The notes below the pieces were generated by a model. It was not told the origin of the DNA. It saw only the letters and a program-made list of their open reading frames with translations, and made no database searches. A stretch of 64,000 nucleotides of DNA, from contig NZ_JH815593.1 of assembly GCF_000298075.1 (NCBI RefSeq), positions 35,786-99,785 of the forward strand, given 5' to 3'. This stretch comes from Staphylococcus massiliensis CCUG 55927 (GTDB lineage: Bacteria; Bacillota; Bacilli; Staphylococcales; Staphylococcaceae). How positions within the stretch are numbered: position 1 is the stretch's first letter; each line of letters opens with the position of its first letter. Made by a program: the position numbers and the translations under genes. Shown piece after piece: positions 27,690 through 35,824 of the stretch.

Positions 27690-29414
27690 ATGAAGGTAGC
27701 CGTTATTGGGACAGGTACTGCAGGCGTCAGTATTCTTAGAGAAATGGTGAAGTACGATAAATTTGAAGATATAGAAATTGATGTTTATGATAATTCTCGC
27801 AATATGGGGCAGGGTGTGCCTTTCCAAAATGATAGCGAAGAACTTTTAATTAATTTACCGGCTGACCAAATGTCTTTAAACTTAGAGAACCCGTACGAAT
27901 TTCGCGAATGGTACGAAAATAAAACCGAACAAAAATATGGGGATGCCACTTACTTACCACGCTATTTATTCGGTCAATATATGAGACATTATTTAAGCGA
28001 AATAACTGAAACTTACAAAAATATTAATATAGTAGAAGAAGAAGTCACTCAAATATTTATTGAAGAAGATAAATCGCTAAAGGCAATTATTTATAATGTT
28101 TGTACGAATAACGATCACAGTTTATGTAAGCAATACGATTATGTGTTCTTTACGGTTGGTTCACTATCATACAAAGATCCTTACAATTTAAAAGGGAAAA
28201 AAGGTTTTATTCCGTCGCCATATCCAACAATCTCAACGCTTGATGACGTTAAAGATAGAGACCGTGTAGCTGTAATTGGAACTGGTTTAGCGAGTATTGA
28301 CGTTGTACGTTATGTGTTAAAGCATCATGACAAAATGCCAGTTACGATTGCGAGTCGCGGAGGTAAATTACCTAGTGTACGTGGAACAAAATATGATATT
28401 GAATTACAACATTTAACACAAGACAACTTCCAAAAACTTAAACTTAAGAACTTTGGCGTCGTACCTTTAAATGAAGTTTTAGATTTATTTAAGAAAGAAT
28501 GTGATACATTAGGTATTCCGCTTAAAAAATTACTACACCGTAAACAGGGTAATCCAGTGCGTGACTTAAACTACGACTTAAGACACGCAGATGAGGTAGG
28601 GCTTTTCCAAAGCTTGATTGAAGAAATTAAAGAAAATATGAATTGGATTTGGAATAGTTTATCGAAAGAGGATCAAAAATTATTTCACACTGAATATAAT
28701 GGTTATTTAAAAGACAATGCGAACCCTATGCCTACGTCTACAGCTAAGTTATTAATCGATGAAATTCAAATGGGTCGACTGTCTATTAAAAAAGGTGTCG
28801 AGAATGTAAGACATTATTATGGTAAGTTTAGAATCAAATATAAAGGCGTTCGAGATGAAGTTCGCTATGATGTCTTAATTAATGCGACGGGTCCAAAGAC
28901 GCATTTAGATGAGTTAGATAGTGATGACGCGCTCGTTCAAGACATTTATAACCGCCAAATTGTTCAACCACATCCAATGGGCGGTGTACAAATTGTACCA
29001 GCTACGAATGAGGTCATTAGTTCTAAATACGGAACGCTAAGTGACTTTAGAGTGATTGGTCAGTTAACGAATGGTGTGAACTACCAACGTAATAGTGTGA
29101 CAATGATCCTACAACAAGTAAGAACCGCTGTTGAATCCTTATACAAAACAGTAGACGTTAAAGAGAAAGTTTCTGAGTCAAAATCTAAAGATGACAAATC
29201 TAAGAAAAAAGAGAAAAAGAAAGCTAAAAAGAAAAAATCTGAAAAAGACGAAAAAGTGAAAAGTAAAAAGTCGCGTAAAGATGACGACTTAGAACAAGAC
29301 AAGAAAGACAAGAAGAAAGATAAGAAACACAAAAAGAAAAAAGAGAAATCAAAAGACGATAAGAAGAAAGCGTCTAAGAAAGACAGTAAAAAGAAAGATA
29401 AGAAAAAGAAATAA
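27690..29414 (+). CDS. FAD/NAD(P)-binding flavoprotein with lysine-rich tail
   Basis: A 574-residue protein. Residues 1-487 form a two-dinucleotide-domain flavoprotein of the YdhS/HpaO-like kind: GTGTAG at residues 7-12, GQGVPF near 39, and a second Rossmann motif GTGLASID near 194. The substrate is unknown. Residues 488-574 are almost only lysine, aspartate, glutamate and serine, and look like a disordered polybasic tail. The start at 27690 follows AAAGGA; an in-frame ATG at 27681 overlaps that site. Confidence 0.75.
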   Translation: MKVAVIGTGTAGVSILREMVKYDKFEDIEIDVYDNSRNMGQGVPFQNDSEELLINLPADQMSLNLENPYEFREWYENKTEQKYGDATYLPRYLFGQYMRHYLSEITETYKNINIVEEEVTQIFIEEDKSLKAIIYNVCTNNDHSLCKQYDYVFFTVGSLSYKDPYNLKGKKGFIPSPYPTISTLDDVKDRDRVAVIGTGLASIDVVRYVLKHHDKMPVTIASRGGKLPSVRGTKYDIELQHLTQDNFQKLKLKNFGVVPLNEVLDLFKKECDTLGIPLKKLLHRKQGNPVRDLNYDLRHADEVGLFQSLIEEIKENMNWIWNSLSKEDQKLFHTEYNGYLKDNANPMPTSTAKLLIDEIQMGRLSIKKGVENVRHYYGKFRIKYKGVRDEVRYDVLINATGPKTHLDELDSDDALVQDIYNRQIVQPHPMGGVQIVPATNEVISSKYGTLSDFRVIGQLTNGVNYQRNSVTMILQQVRTAVESLYKTVDVKEKVSESKSKDDKSKKKEKKKAKKKKSEKDEKVKSKKSRKDDDLEQDKKDKKKDKKHKKKKEKSKDDKKKASKKDSKKKDKKKK

Positions 29415-29427
29415 GATAAATAATTTT

Positions 29428-29465
29428 AAAAGGTTGCGGCGGTTACAATCGTCGTAACCTTTTTA
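29428..29465 (+). terminator. Terminator of the flavoprotein gene
   Basis: Arms AAAAGGTTGCG and CGTAACCTTTTT form a stem ending in T. Confidence 0.85.
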
Positions 29466-29578
29466 TTGTTTAACGTGATGATATTTTAGAATTGTAAATA
29501 ACCTATGAATAAGGTATGATATTGATATCAGAATATTTCTGATTTATCACCTAATAGGGTTTAAATATAATTGAATAG

Positions 29579-29709
29579 AATTCTTTCGGGGCAAGGTGAA
29601 ATTCCTAACCGGCAGTAAGTTAAGCCTGCGACCTGCATAATCTTTATGTGGCTGATCTAGTGAGAATCTAGAGCCGACAGTTAAAGTCTGGATGGGAGAA
29701 AGAATGAAG
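29579..29709 (+). promoter_or_regulatory. FMN (RFN) riboswitch of the rib operon
   Basis: The RFN core is clear: TCTTTCGGGGCAAGGTGAAA, AACCGGCAGTAAG, GCCTGCGACC, GAGCCGACAG and GGATGGGAGAAAGA. FMN binding represses the downstream ribDEBAH operon. A weaker G/C-rich hairpin with seven T at about 29785-29813 may be its terminator. Confidence 0.96.
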
Positions 29710-29825
29710 ATGCTCATTGTAGCATTGTATTAAGTGTGCCTTTTTATAGAATGAAAGGCTTACTTTGTTATACTTTTCAAACCATCACCTGTTATACGTC
29801 GGGTGTTTTTTTATGAGGTGATAAC

Positions 29826-30869
29826 ATGACGAATTATTTAGAATATGCGATTTCATTGGCAGAAATGGTAGACGGTCAAACAGGTCAAAATCCACCTGTA
29901 GGCGCGGTTGTTGTTAAAGATGGCAATATTGTCGGAATCGGTAGCCATTTGAAACAAGGTGAAGCCCATGCTGAAGTTCAAGCGATACATATGGCCTCTG
30001 AACGCTGTAAAGGTGCGACGATATATGTGTCTTTAGAGCCTTGTTCACACTATGGTAGTACGCCTCCATGTGCGCTTAAGATTATCGAGGCTGGTATTAC
30101 AAAGGTCGTTTATGCGACCAAAGACGTTTCTCTTGAGAAAACAGGTCACGATGTACTTGAGGACCACGGGATTGATGTGACGTATCGTCCAAGTGATCGA
30201 GCGCATCGATTGTATGACAGTTTCTTCAAATCTAAATCTCAACAAAAGCCAATTGTTACGGTAAAAGTGTCATGCTCGCTAGACGGTAAACAAGCGAATG
30301 ACCATGGTGAGAGTAAGTGGATTACGAACAAGAAAGTTAAACAAGATGTCTTTAGATTACGTCATGAACATGATGCGATATTAACAGGTCACCAAACTGT
30401 CTTAGCGGATGACCCAACTTTAACGACACGTATTGAAGAGGGTAAAAATCCTAAGCGATTTATTTTATCGCGTAAAGGTGATATCCAATTCGACCAGCAA
30501 ATTTACCAAGATCCAACTCATCCAGTAACTATTATTACTGAGAATGAAAACTTGAAATCGCCATATGAACATATAGAAATTATATATTTACCTAAATGTG
30601 AAGTAGAACAGATCTTGAATGTGCTTTTCGAAAGAGGCATTGGTCGTGTGCTTGTTGAAGCGGGCCCTAATGTATCCTCACAATTTCTTACTTCTTCATT
30701 TACCAATCAATTCATTCTTTATTATGCCCCGAAACTCATAGGTGGAACTGGTCAATATCAGTTTTATCAGACTGATAATGTGAATCCACTTGACCAAACA
30801 CCTCAATTTCAAATTATGAATACCCAAATGTTGGATGATAATGTCAAACTCACTTTAAAAAGGAAGTGA
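29826..30869 (+). CDS. ribD: Riboflavin deaminase/reductase RibD
   Basis: A 347-residue bifunctional enzyme. The N-terminal zinc deaminase domain has HAE (residues 49-51) and PCSHYGSTPPC with C73 and C82. The C-terminal domain (from about 150) is the reductase acting on the ribosyl side chain. It catalyses steps 2 and 3 of riboflavin synthesis. GAGGTGATAAC precedes the ATG. First gene of the operon, overlapping the next in spacing. Confidence 0.97.
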   Translation: MTNYLEYAISLAEMVDGQTGQNPPVGAVVVKDGNIVGIGSHLKQGEAHAEVQAIHMASERCKGATIYVSLEPCSHYGSTPPCALKIIEAGITKVVYATKDVSLEKTGHDVLEDHGIDVTYRPSDRAHRLYDSFFKSKSQQKPIVTVKVSCSLDGKQANDHGESKWITNKKVKQDVFRLRHEHDAILTGHQTVLADDPTLTTRIEEGKNPKRFILSRKGDIQFDQQIYQDPTHPVTIITENENLKSPYEHIEIIYLPKCEVEQILNVLFERGIGRVLVEAGPNVSSQFLTSSFTNQFILYYAPKLIGGTGQYQFYQTDNVNPLDQTPQFQIMNTQMLDDNVKLTLKRK

Positions 30870-30874
30870 TACGT

Positions 30875-31507
30875 ATGTTTACCGGTATTATCGAAGAAGT
30901 CGGTGAAATAAAACGTATGAATAAAAGTGGTCCTGTCGTTGAGATAACAATAGGCTGTGATAAAATCCTTGAAGATATGCATATCGGTGATTCTATTAGT
31001 GTAAATGGGACGTGCTTAACTGTGACGTCTTTTACAAATGAAAGTTTTACTGTCGATATGATTCAAGGTACAGAATCGATTACGTATATCGCCAAATTGA
31101 AACAAGGTGACCGCGTGAACCTAGAGCGTGCGCTACTTGCGACCGGACGCTTAGGTGGTCATTTTGTTCAAGGACACGTTGATGGACAAGGGACGATTGC
31201 AAGTATTAAAGCGTCAGAGAACGAATGGATTTACACCATTAAATGCGATGAGAAACTTTTAAATCAGATGGTGCAACAAGGTGCCATAGCGGTCGATGGT
31301 ATAAGTTTAACAATCTTTAAATTAACTCAAACTTATTTTGAAATTCATTTAATTCCTGAAACGCGTAAAGCCACTATTTTAAAAGACAAATCAACTGGCG
31401 ATCCTGTGCATTTAGAAACGGATATGCTTTTCAAGTATGTAGAAAAGTTATCTCAACAAAAAGGTTCAGAACTAACTAAAGAAAAATTATTAAAATATGG
31501 TTTCTGA
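30875..31507 (+). CDS. ribE: Riboflavin synthase alpha subunit
   Basis: A 210-residue protein of two lumazine-binding barrels, each opening alike (MFTGIIEEVG at 1; GRLGGHFVQGHVDGQG starts the second at about 90-105). It dismutates two lumazines to give riboflavin. The ATG at 30875 follows AAAGGAAGTG; the GTG at 30866 is part of that site. Six bases separate it from ribD. Confidence 0.96.
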   Translation: MFTGIIEEVGEIKRMNKSGPVVEITIGCDKILEDMHIGDSISVNGTCLTVTSFTNESFTVDMIQGTESITYIAKLKQGDRVNLERALLATGRLGGHFVQGHVDGQGTIASIKASENEWIYTIKCDEKLLNQMVQQGAIAVDGISLTIFKLTQTYFEIHLIPETRKATILKDKSTGDPVHLETDMLFKYVEKLSQQKGSELTKEKLLKYGF

Positions 31508-31518
31508 GGTGTATGAGA

Positions 31519-32700
31519 ATGAAATTTGACACAATAGACGAAGCGATTGCTTCCTTGAAAGCGGGCAACATGGTTATCGTTCTTGATAATGAAGATCGTG
31601 AAAATGAAGGTGACTTACTTGCTGTCACTGAATATATGAAAGACGATACGATTAATTTTATGGCTAAAAATGGTAGAGGATTAATTTGCACACCGATATC
31701 ACGTAAAATAGCTGAGTCACTTCATTTAAATCCAATGGTACAAAATAACAGGGATGTATATGGGACTAACTTTACAGCTAGTATAGACCATAAATCTACG
31801 ACTACAGGTATCAGTGCACACGAACGCACATTAACAGCTCGAGCATTAATTGATGATGCATCCGAAGCTGTAGACTTTCATCAACCTGGTCACTTATTTC
31901 CATTGATTGCAAAAGACCGTGGTGTGATTGAAAGAGAAGGTCATACCGAGGCATGTGTAGATTTAGCGCGTTTATCAGGTGCTAAGCCAGCAGGTGTTAT
32001 TTGTGAAATCATGAATGAGGATGGCACGATGGCTAAAGGCGAGGACCTACAAAAGTTTAAAGAAACGCATCAGTTAAAAATGATTACCATCACAGACTTA
32101 ATTAAGTATCGTAAAAAATATGACGCTTTAATTCAAGAAGAAGCTAAAGTTAAAATGCCTACTAAATTTGGCGAATTTGAAATGTATGGCTTTACTTCTA
32201 TAATTGATAATCAAGAACATGTTGTCATTAGTAAAGGGGATTTAAGAGAAGTTGAAAATGTCCGTATTCATTCGTCTTGCGTAACGGGAGATATCTTCCA
32301 TAGTGAACGCTGTGATTGCGGCGACCAACTTGAAGCAGCGATGTCGTATATTAATGAACACGGAGGCGCCATCATTTATCTCTCTCAAGAAGGCCGTGGC
32401 ATTGGTTTAATGAATAAACTTAAAGCATACAAGCTCATCGAAGAAGGACATGATACAGTGTCAGCTAATGAAGCTTTAGGCTTTGAAGCGGATTTAAGAG
32501 AATACGGTGTAGCTGCCCAAATCCTTCGTCACTTAGGTATTAAATCGGTTAATTTATTAAGTAACAATCCTGATAAGTTTACTGGTTTAGAAGCCTATGA
32601 CATAAATATTAATTCGAGAATTGAATTAGTAACAAAGCACAATGAACATAATCATGAGTATTTAATTACAAAAAAAGAAAAAATGGGACATTTAATTTAG
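31519..32700 (+). CDS. ribBA: DHBP synthase / GTP cyclohydrolase II (RibBA)
   Basis: A 393-residue fusion, the same length as the S. aureus protein. The RibB half has EDRENEGDL near residue 30 and the RibA half has the zinc cysteines in CVTGDIFHSERCDCG. It feeds both branches of the pathway. Of two in-frame ATGs, the one at 31519 has GAGGTG seven bases upstream; the one at 31513 is too close. Confidence 0.97.
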   Translation: MKFDTIDEAIASLKAGNMVIVLDNEDRENEGDLLAVTEYMKDDTINFMAKNGRGLICTPISRKIAESLHLNPMVQNNRDVYGTNFTASIDHKSTTTGISAHERTLTARALIDDASEAVDFHQPGHLFPLIAKDRGVIEREGHTEACVDLARLSGAKPAGVICEIMNEDGTMAKGEDLQKFKETHQLKMITITDLIKYRKKYDALIQEEAKVKMPTKFGEFEMYGFTSIIDNQEHVVISKGDLREVENVRIHSSCVTGDIFHSERCDCGDQLEAAMSYINEHGGAIIYLSQEGRGIGLMNKLKAYKLIEEGHDTVSANEALGFEADLREYGVAAQILRHLGIKSVNLLSNNPDKFTGLEAYDININSRIELVTKHNEHNHEYLITKKEKMGHLI

Positions 32701-32712
32701 GAGGTCATTTAG

Positions 32713-33180
32713 ATGAATTTTGAAGGTAAATTAACAGGTAGTGGATTAAAAGTAGCAATCGTGGTTAGCCGTTTTAACGATTTTATTACGGGGCGCTTAC
32801 TTGATGGTGCTAAAGATACATTAGTGCGTCATGATGTTAAAGAAGATGACATTGATGTCGCTTATGTACCAGGTGCATTCGAAATTCCACTCGTAGCGAA
32901 AAAATTAGCTAAAAGTAATAAATATGATGCAGTAATTACGTTAGGCTGTGTCATTCGTGGTGCAACAACGCATTACGACTACGTATGTAATGAAGTTGCG
33001 AAAGGTGTTTCTCATGCGAACCAATCAACTGATACGCCAGTTATCTTCGGTGTTATTACAACTGAGACAATTGAACAAGCAGTAGAACGCGCAGGTACGA
33101 AAGCTGGTAATAAAGGTGCTGAAGCTGCAACAGGTGCTATTGAAATGGCAAACTTATTAAAAAGTTTACCTGAAGCATAA
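32713..33180 (+). CDS. ribH: Lumazine synthase
   Basis: A 155-residue beta subunit that condenses the RibD product with dihydroxybutanone phosphate. Family motifs VVSRFN, PGAFEIP and [17 protein letters not shown] are visible. AGGAGG precedes the ATG. It is the last gene of the operon and is followed by a very strong GC-rich terminator. Confidence 0.97.
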   Translation: MNFEGKLTGSGLKVAIVVSRFNDFITGRLLDGAKDTLVRHDVKEDDIDVAYVPGAFEIPLVAKKLAKSNKYDAVITLGCVIRGATTHYDYVCNEVAKGVSHANQSTDTPVIFGVITTETIEQAVERAGTKAGNKGAEAATGAIEMANLLKSLPEA

Positions 33181-33214
33181 GTTGTAATTTGAAATAACGA
33201 TAGTTGAAATAATG

Positions 33215-33256
33215 AACCCCCCAAGGGAGAAAGCGTGCTCCCTTGGGGGGGTTTTT
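33215..33256 (+). terminator. Terminator of the rib operon
   Basis: A 15-bp stem, AACCCCCCAAGGGAG with CTCCCTTGGGGGGGTT, followed by TTTTTG. One of the strongest hairpins in the window. Confidence 0.95.
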
Positions 33257-33321
33257 GTAATTTCTATATGTGATGGATTTAGTGGACTAGGTATATCCTG
33301 GATTAAGTATGATGAGGGGAG

Positions 33322-33537
33322 TAGGGTGCAAGACTTGATTAGATATTCGTCATCAAGTTTGAAACGGTCTGAGACTTGATTAGATATTCGTCATCAAGTT
33401 TGAAACGGTCTGAGACTTGATTAGATATTCGCCATCAAGTTTGAAACGGTCTGAAACTTGATAAGCATTTACGCATCAAGTTTAAATCGGTCTGAGACTT
33501 GATTAGGATCACGTCATCAAGTTTCAAGTGCACCCTA
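33322..33537. repeat. Five 41-bp tandem hairpin repeats inside an inverted repeat
   Basis: Units begin at about 33330, 33371, 33412, 33453 and 33494, exactly 41 bp apart. Each holds an inverted pair (ACTTGAT ... ATCAAGT) around 12-14 variable bases, then GAAACGGTCT as a spacer. The first three units are nearly identical and the last two have diverged in the loop. The whole array is bounded by TAGGGTGCA (33322-33330) and its exact complement TGCACCCTA (33529-33537). No reading frame explains it. Confidence 0.9.
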
Positions 33538-33574
33538 AAGCTTGAAATATCTCAAAATTTCTAAAAATGAAAAA

Positions 33575-33600
33575 AACTAGGGATGCACGCATCCCTAGTT
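33575..33600 (-). terminator. Terminator of putA
   Basis: Stem AACTAGGGATGC with GCATCCCTAGTT around a two- to three-base loop, followed by six T on the minus strand. Confidence 0.9.
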
Positions 33601-33609
33601 ATCATCTAA

Positions 33610-34743
33610 TTAGCTTGATTTTTGATTGTTATCAAAATCAGGTGTTACAAATAACTCGCCATTCACTTGTTCGTGAGCTTGGTTTGATTTGTTGTAACCT
33701 TCGTATTTATGAAGTTGTTCGTCTTTATTGTCTTTTTTCTTATTCTTACCGAATAATGAAGCAACACCAGCGATTAAACCACCAACGGCCACTGCACCTG
33801 CAACTGCTGAACCAACGACAGTTAAAGTTTTAGGTGTTACAAATTCTTTGAATGCTAAGTTAATGTTTTGAGGTCTTTCAGCTAAGCGTCTCATGAAGTA
33901 TGCAAACCAATCGTCACCGTATGGCACATAAATCGTGAAATTATAGCCTTCTCTAGCAATAGATTCAGCTAACTCGCTTCTGAAACCGTATAACATTTGG
34001 AATTCAAAGTGATCTTTATTAACGTTATTATCTTTAGCAAATTGTTTCACATGATTGATAATATCGTGGTCATGTGTTGCGATTGACGTTAAGTTAGTCG
34101 CAGTTAATAAGCGTTTCTCGATAATACGGATATAGTTTTGATCGATTTCTTCTTTAGTTTGATATGCAATAGAAGGTAATTCTTTATAAGCACCTTTTAC
34201 GATACGTAAACGTAAGTCAGGATATTTATCTGCAATTGCTTCAGCGTCATATAAATATGTTTGAATTACTGTTCCTACATTCTTGAACTCGCCGCGTAAG
34301 CGATCTAATGTTTCAAGGATGTGATGTAAGCTTGCAAATTTTTCAGTATCAATATTGATGTGGATGTTACCACATTTGTGTGCTTCTAATAAAATTTCTC
34401 TTAAATTTTCATATGCAAGTTCTTTGTCGAATTCACTACCTAGTTGGCTAATCTTTAAAGAAATATGTGCATCTACATTGTGTTCATGAATCGCGTGAAT
34501 CACTTCAATGATTTTGTTTTTAGATTCAATAGTACCCGCTTTGGTATTAACAAACTCCCCTAAGCTATCTACAGATACAGAGATATTCTTTTGATTTAAC
34601 TCCTTGATAGTTTCAATAACAGACTCGATAGTCTCTCCAGCAACTACTTTGTTTGCCCCCAAACTCGGGCCAAACTTTCTAGCTAACTCGTTTAACGCGG
34701 TACTGTTAGAAAGACCAATAAAAAAGCTCTTAAATAAGCCCAT
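33610..34743 (-). CDS. putA: Proline dehydrogenase with C-terminal membrane tail
   Basis: A 377-residue FAD-dependent proline dehydrogenase. The barrel carries RIVKGAYKE, YGFRSELAES and the substrate-binding FMRRLAERPQN. It oxidises proline to pyrroline-5-carboxylate. Residues 307-331 form a glycine- and alanine-rich hydrophobic segment and 332-377 a lysine-rich tail; stand-alone Firmicutes enzymes are about 300-330 residues, so this is an extension. The ATG at 34743 follows GGGAGG. A cre site lies 55 bp upstream. Confidence 0.9.
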   Translation of the reverse strand: MGLFKSFFIGLSNSTALNELARKFGPSLGANKVVAGETIESVIETIKELNQKNISVSVDSLGEFVNTKAGTIESKNKIIEVIHAIHEHNVDAHISLKISQLGSEFDKELAYENLREILLEAHKCGNIHINIDTEKFASLHHILETLDRLRGEFKNVGTVIQTYLYDAEAIADKYPDLRLRIVKGAYKELPSIAYQTKEEIDQNYIRIIEKRLLTATNLTSIATHDHDIINHVKQFAKDNNVNKDHFEFQMLYGFRSELAESIAREGYNFTIYVPYGDDWFAYFMRRLAERPQNINLAFKEFVTPKTLTVVGSAVAGAVAVGGLIAGVASLFGKNKKKDNKDEQLHKYEGYNKSNQAHEQVNGELFVTPDFDNNQKSS

Positions 34744-34797
34744 GAAAATTCCTCCCATTTCTTTTCTTTTTACTAGTGTATCACGATTCAGAAATGA

Positions 34798-34811
34798 GGA
34801 AAACGTTTTCA
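34798..34811. promoter_or_regulatory. cre site of putA
   Basis: GGAAAACGTTTTCA matches the CcpA consensus TGWAANCGNTNWCA at all but the first base. Proline catabolism in S. aureus is known to be CcpA-repressed; this site is inferred from the motif and its place 55 bp before putA. Confidence 0.7.
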
Positions 34812-34848
34812 CATACTTTATTTCAAATTATTGATAATTTTTAGACAA

Positions 34849-34965
34849 TTACTTAACATTTACCGCGTTTGCCTTCGCATCAATAGGTTGCTGCAATACA
34901 CTGTTTACAACAGGTGCACCACATAATAATAAGATTATGAAAATACATTTTAAGATAAATTTCAT
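34849..34965 (-). CDS. Small secreted peptide, unknown
   Basis: A 38-residue frame with a strong AGGAG site six bases before the ATG. Residues 1-20 form a signal-like stretch (MKFILKCIFIILLLC), followed by GAPVV and, at 30-34, an AKANA sequence that would suit signal peptidase. It could be a short exported peptide or a small membrane protein. Its N-terminus resembles that of the 25-residue peptide at 27418-27495 (both MKFILK). No family recognised. Confidence 0.55.
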   Translation of the reverse strand: MKFILKCIFIILLLCGAPVVNSVLQQPIDAKANAVNVK

Positions 34966-35166
34966 AGTTAACTCCTATTAATCGTATTCGTATTCAATTC
35001 CAACTTATCATGTATATGTGAATGCCATGATAATCTATTGTAAATTTATATTGATTTATTTTAAAAGTCCTTTTAACCATTATGACAGTGTTTAAGAATC
35101 GTTCACTTATTATAAGAAACAATATGTAAATACATCTAACTGTTCCAGTAAATAACGCCTTAGTAA

Positions 35167-35183
35167 TGTAAATTTAGTGTAAA
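35167..35183. promoter_or_regulatory. Possible WalR box
   Basis: TGTAAA, five bases, TGTAAA is a perfect match to the WalR (YycF) direct-repeat consensus TGTWAH-N5-TGTWAH. It is 94 bp before the membrane gene at 35277 and lies within two imperfect copies of GTAAATAACRCCTT (35148 and 35179). Confidence 0.4.
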
Positions 35184-35276
35184 TAACACCTTGTAAAATT
35201 TACTATATCTTTAAAATTAAATCGTGTTAACCATGGTAAAATATGAATGTAGATTGGAAAAAGGAGTTTTGAGGTT

Positions 35277-35612
35277 ATGTTTAGAGATTTAGGTTTCTAC
35301 ATATTCGGTCATCAACTGGATAAATTTATTCAATATTTTATTTTCGAACTTCTTATTATTACGCTATTAGCAGTTATTGCTACAATCTTTCTTAAGAAGG
35401 CATGGGTTATCTTTGCAGTAGTTATCGTATTAAACTTAATCGATATCACGATCATTGCTAACTTTGACGCAGGTGGCCAAGGAATCGGCGCATTCTTCAA
35501 AAATTGGTTCACTTTATTCTTAGCAAAATTATTCCCAATGTTCTATGAAATTTTATTAGCAATGTTAATTACAAATTTACCGTTTATGCGTAAGAAATTT
35601 AATTTAGCTTAA
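35277..35612 (+). CDS. Unknown membrane protein, three to four segments
   Basis: A 111-residue hydrophobic protein with segments at about residues 18-37, 42-60 and 78-100 and a short basic end. I do not recognise the family. AAGGAG lies upstream and a clean terminator downstream. A WalR-type repeat is in its promoter region, which would link it to cell-wall control, but this is inference. Confidence 0.6.
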   Translation: MFRDLGFYIFGHQLDKFIQYFIFELLIITLLAVIATIFLKKAWVIFAVVIVLNLIDITIIANFDAGGQGIGAFFKNWFTLFLAKLFPMFYEILLAMLITNLPFMRKKFNLA

Positions 35613-35626
35613 AAATAAGGGACTTT

Positions 35627-35654
35627 AAAACCACAGTGAATGCTGTGGTTTTTT
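35627..35654 (+). terminator. Terminator of the 111-residue membrane gene
   Basis: Stem AAAACCACAG with CTGTGGTTTT and six T in a row. Confidence 0.92.
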
Positions 35655-35824
35655 ATTTGGCTTTTCAAAAAGGGGAAATGTGAAGAATCCTTATCTAATG
35701 ATGAGTTTTAGACCAGTAAATTTGTGATAATAATAGTAAAGTACCTAAACTTTAAAATGGTTTTTAACATATAAATTTTGATACAATAAAAATGTATGAA
35801 TTTCTTATAGAAGGGGCTTTAGAG

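Noticed and set aside
33331..33535. CRISPR array
   Set aside because: The whole 41-bp unit repeats, including the part that would be a spacer in the first three copies, and no cas genes are present.
33567..33833. Plus-strand 88-residue gene in putA
   Set aside because: It is antisense to the coding region of putA and starts inside its terminator.
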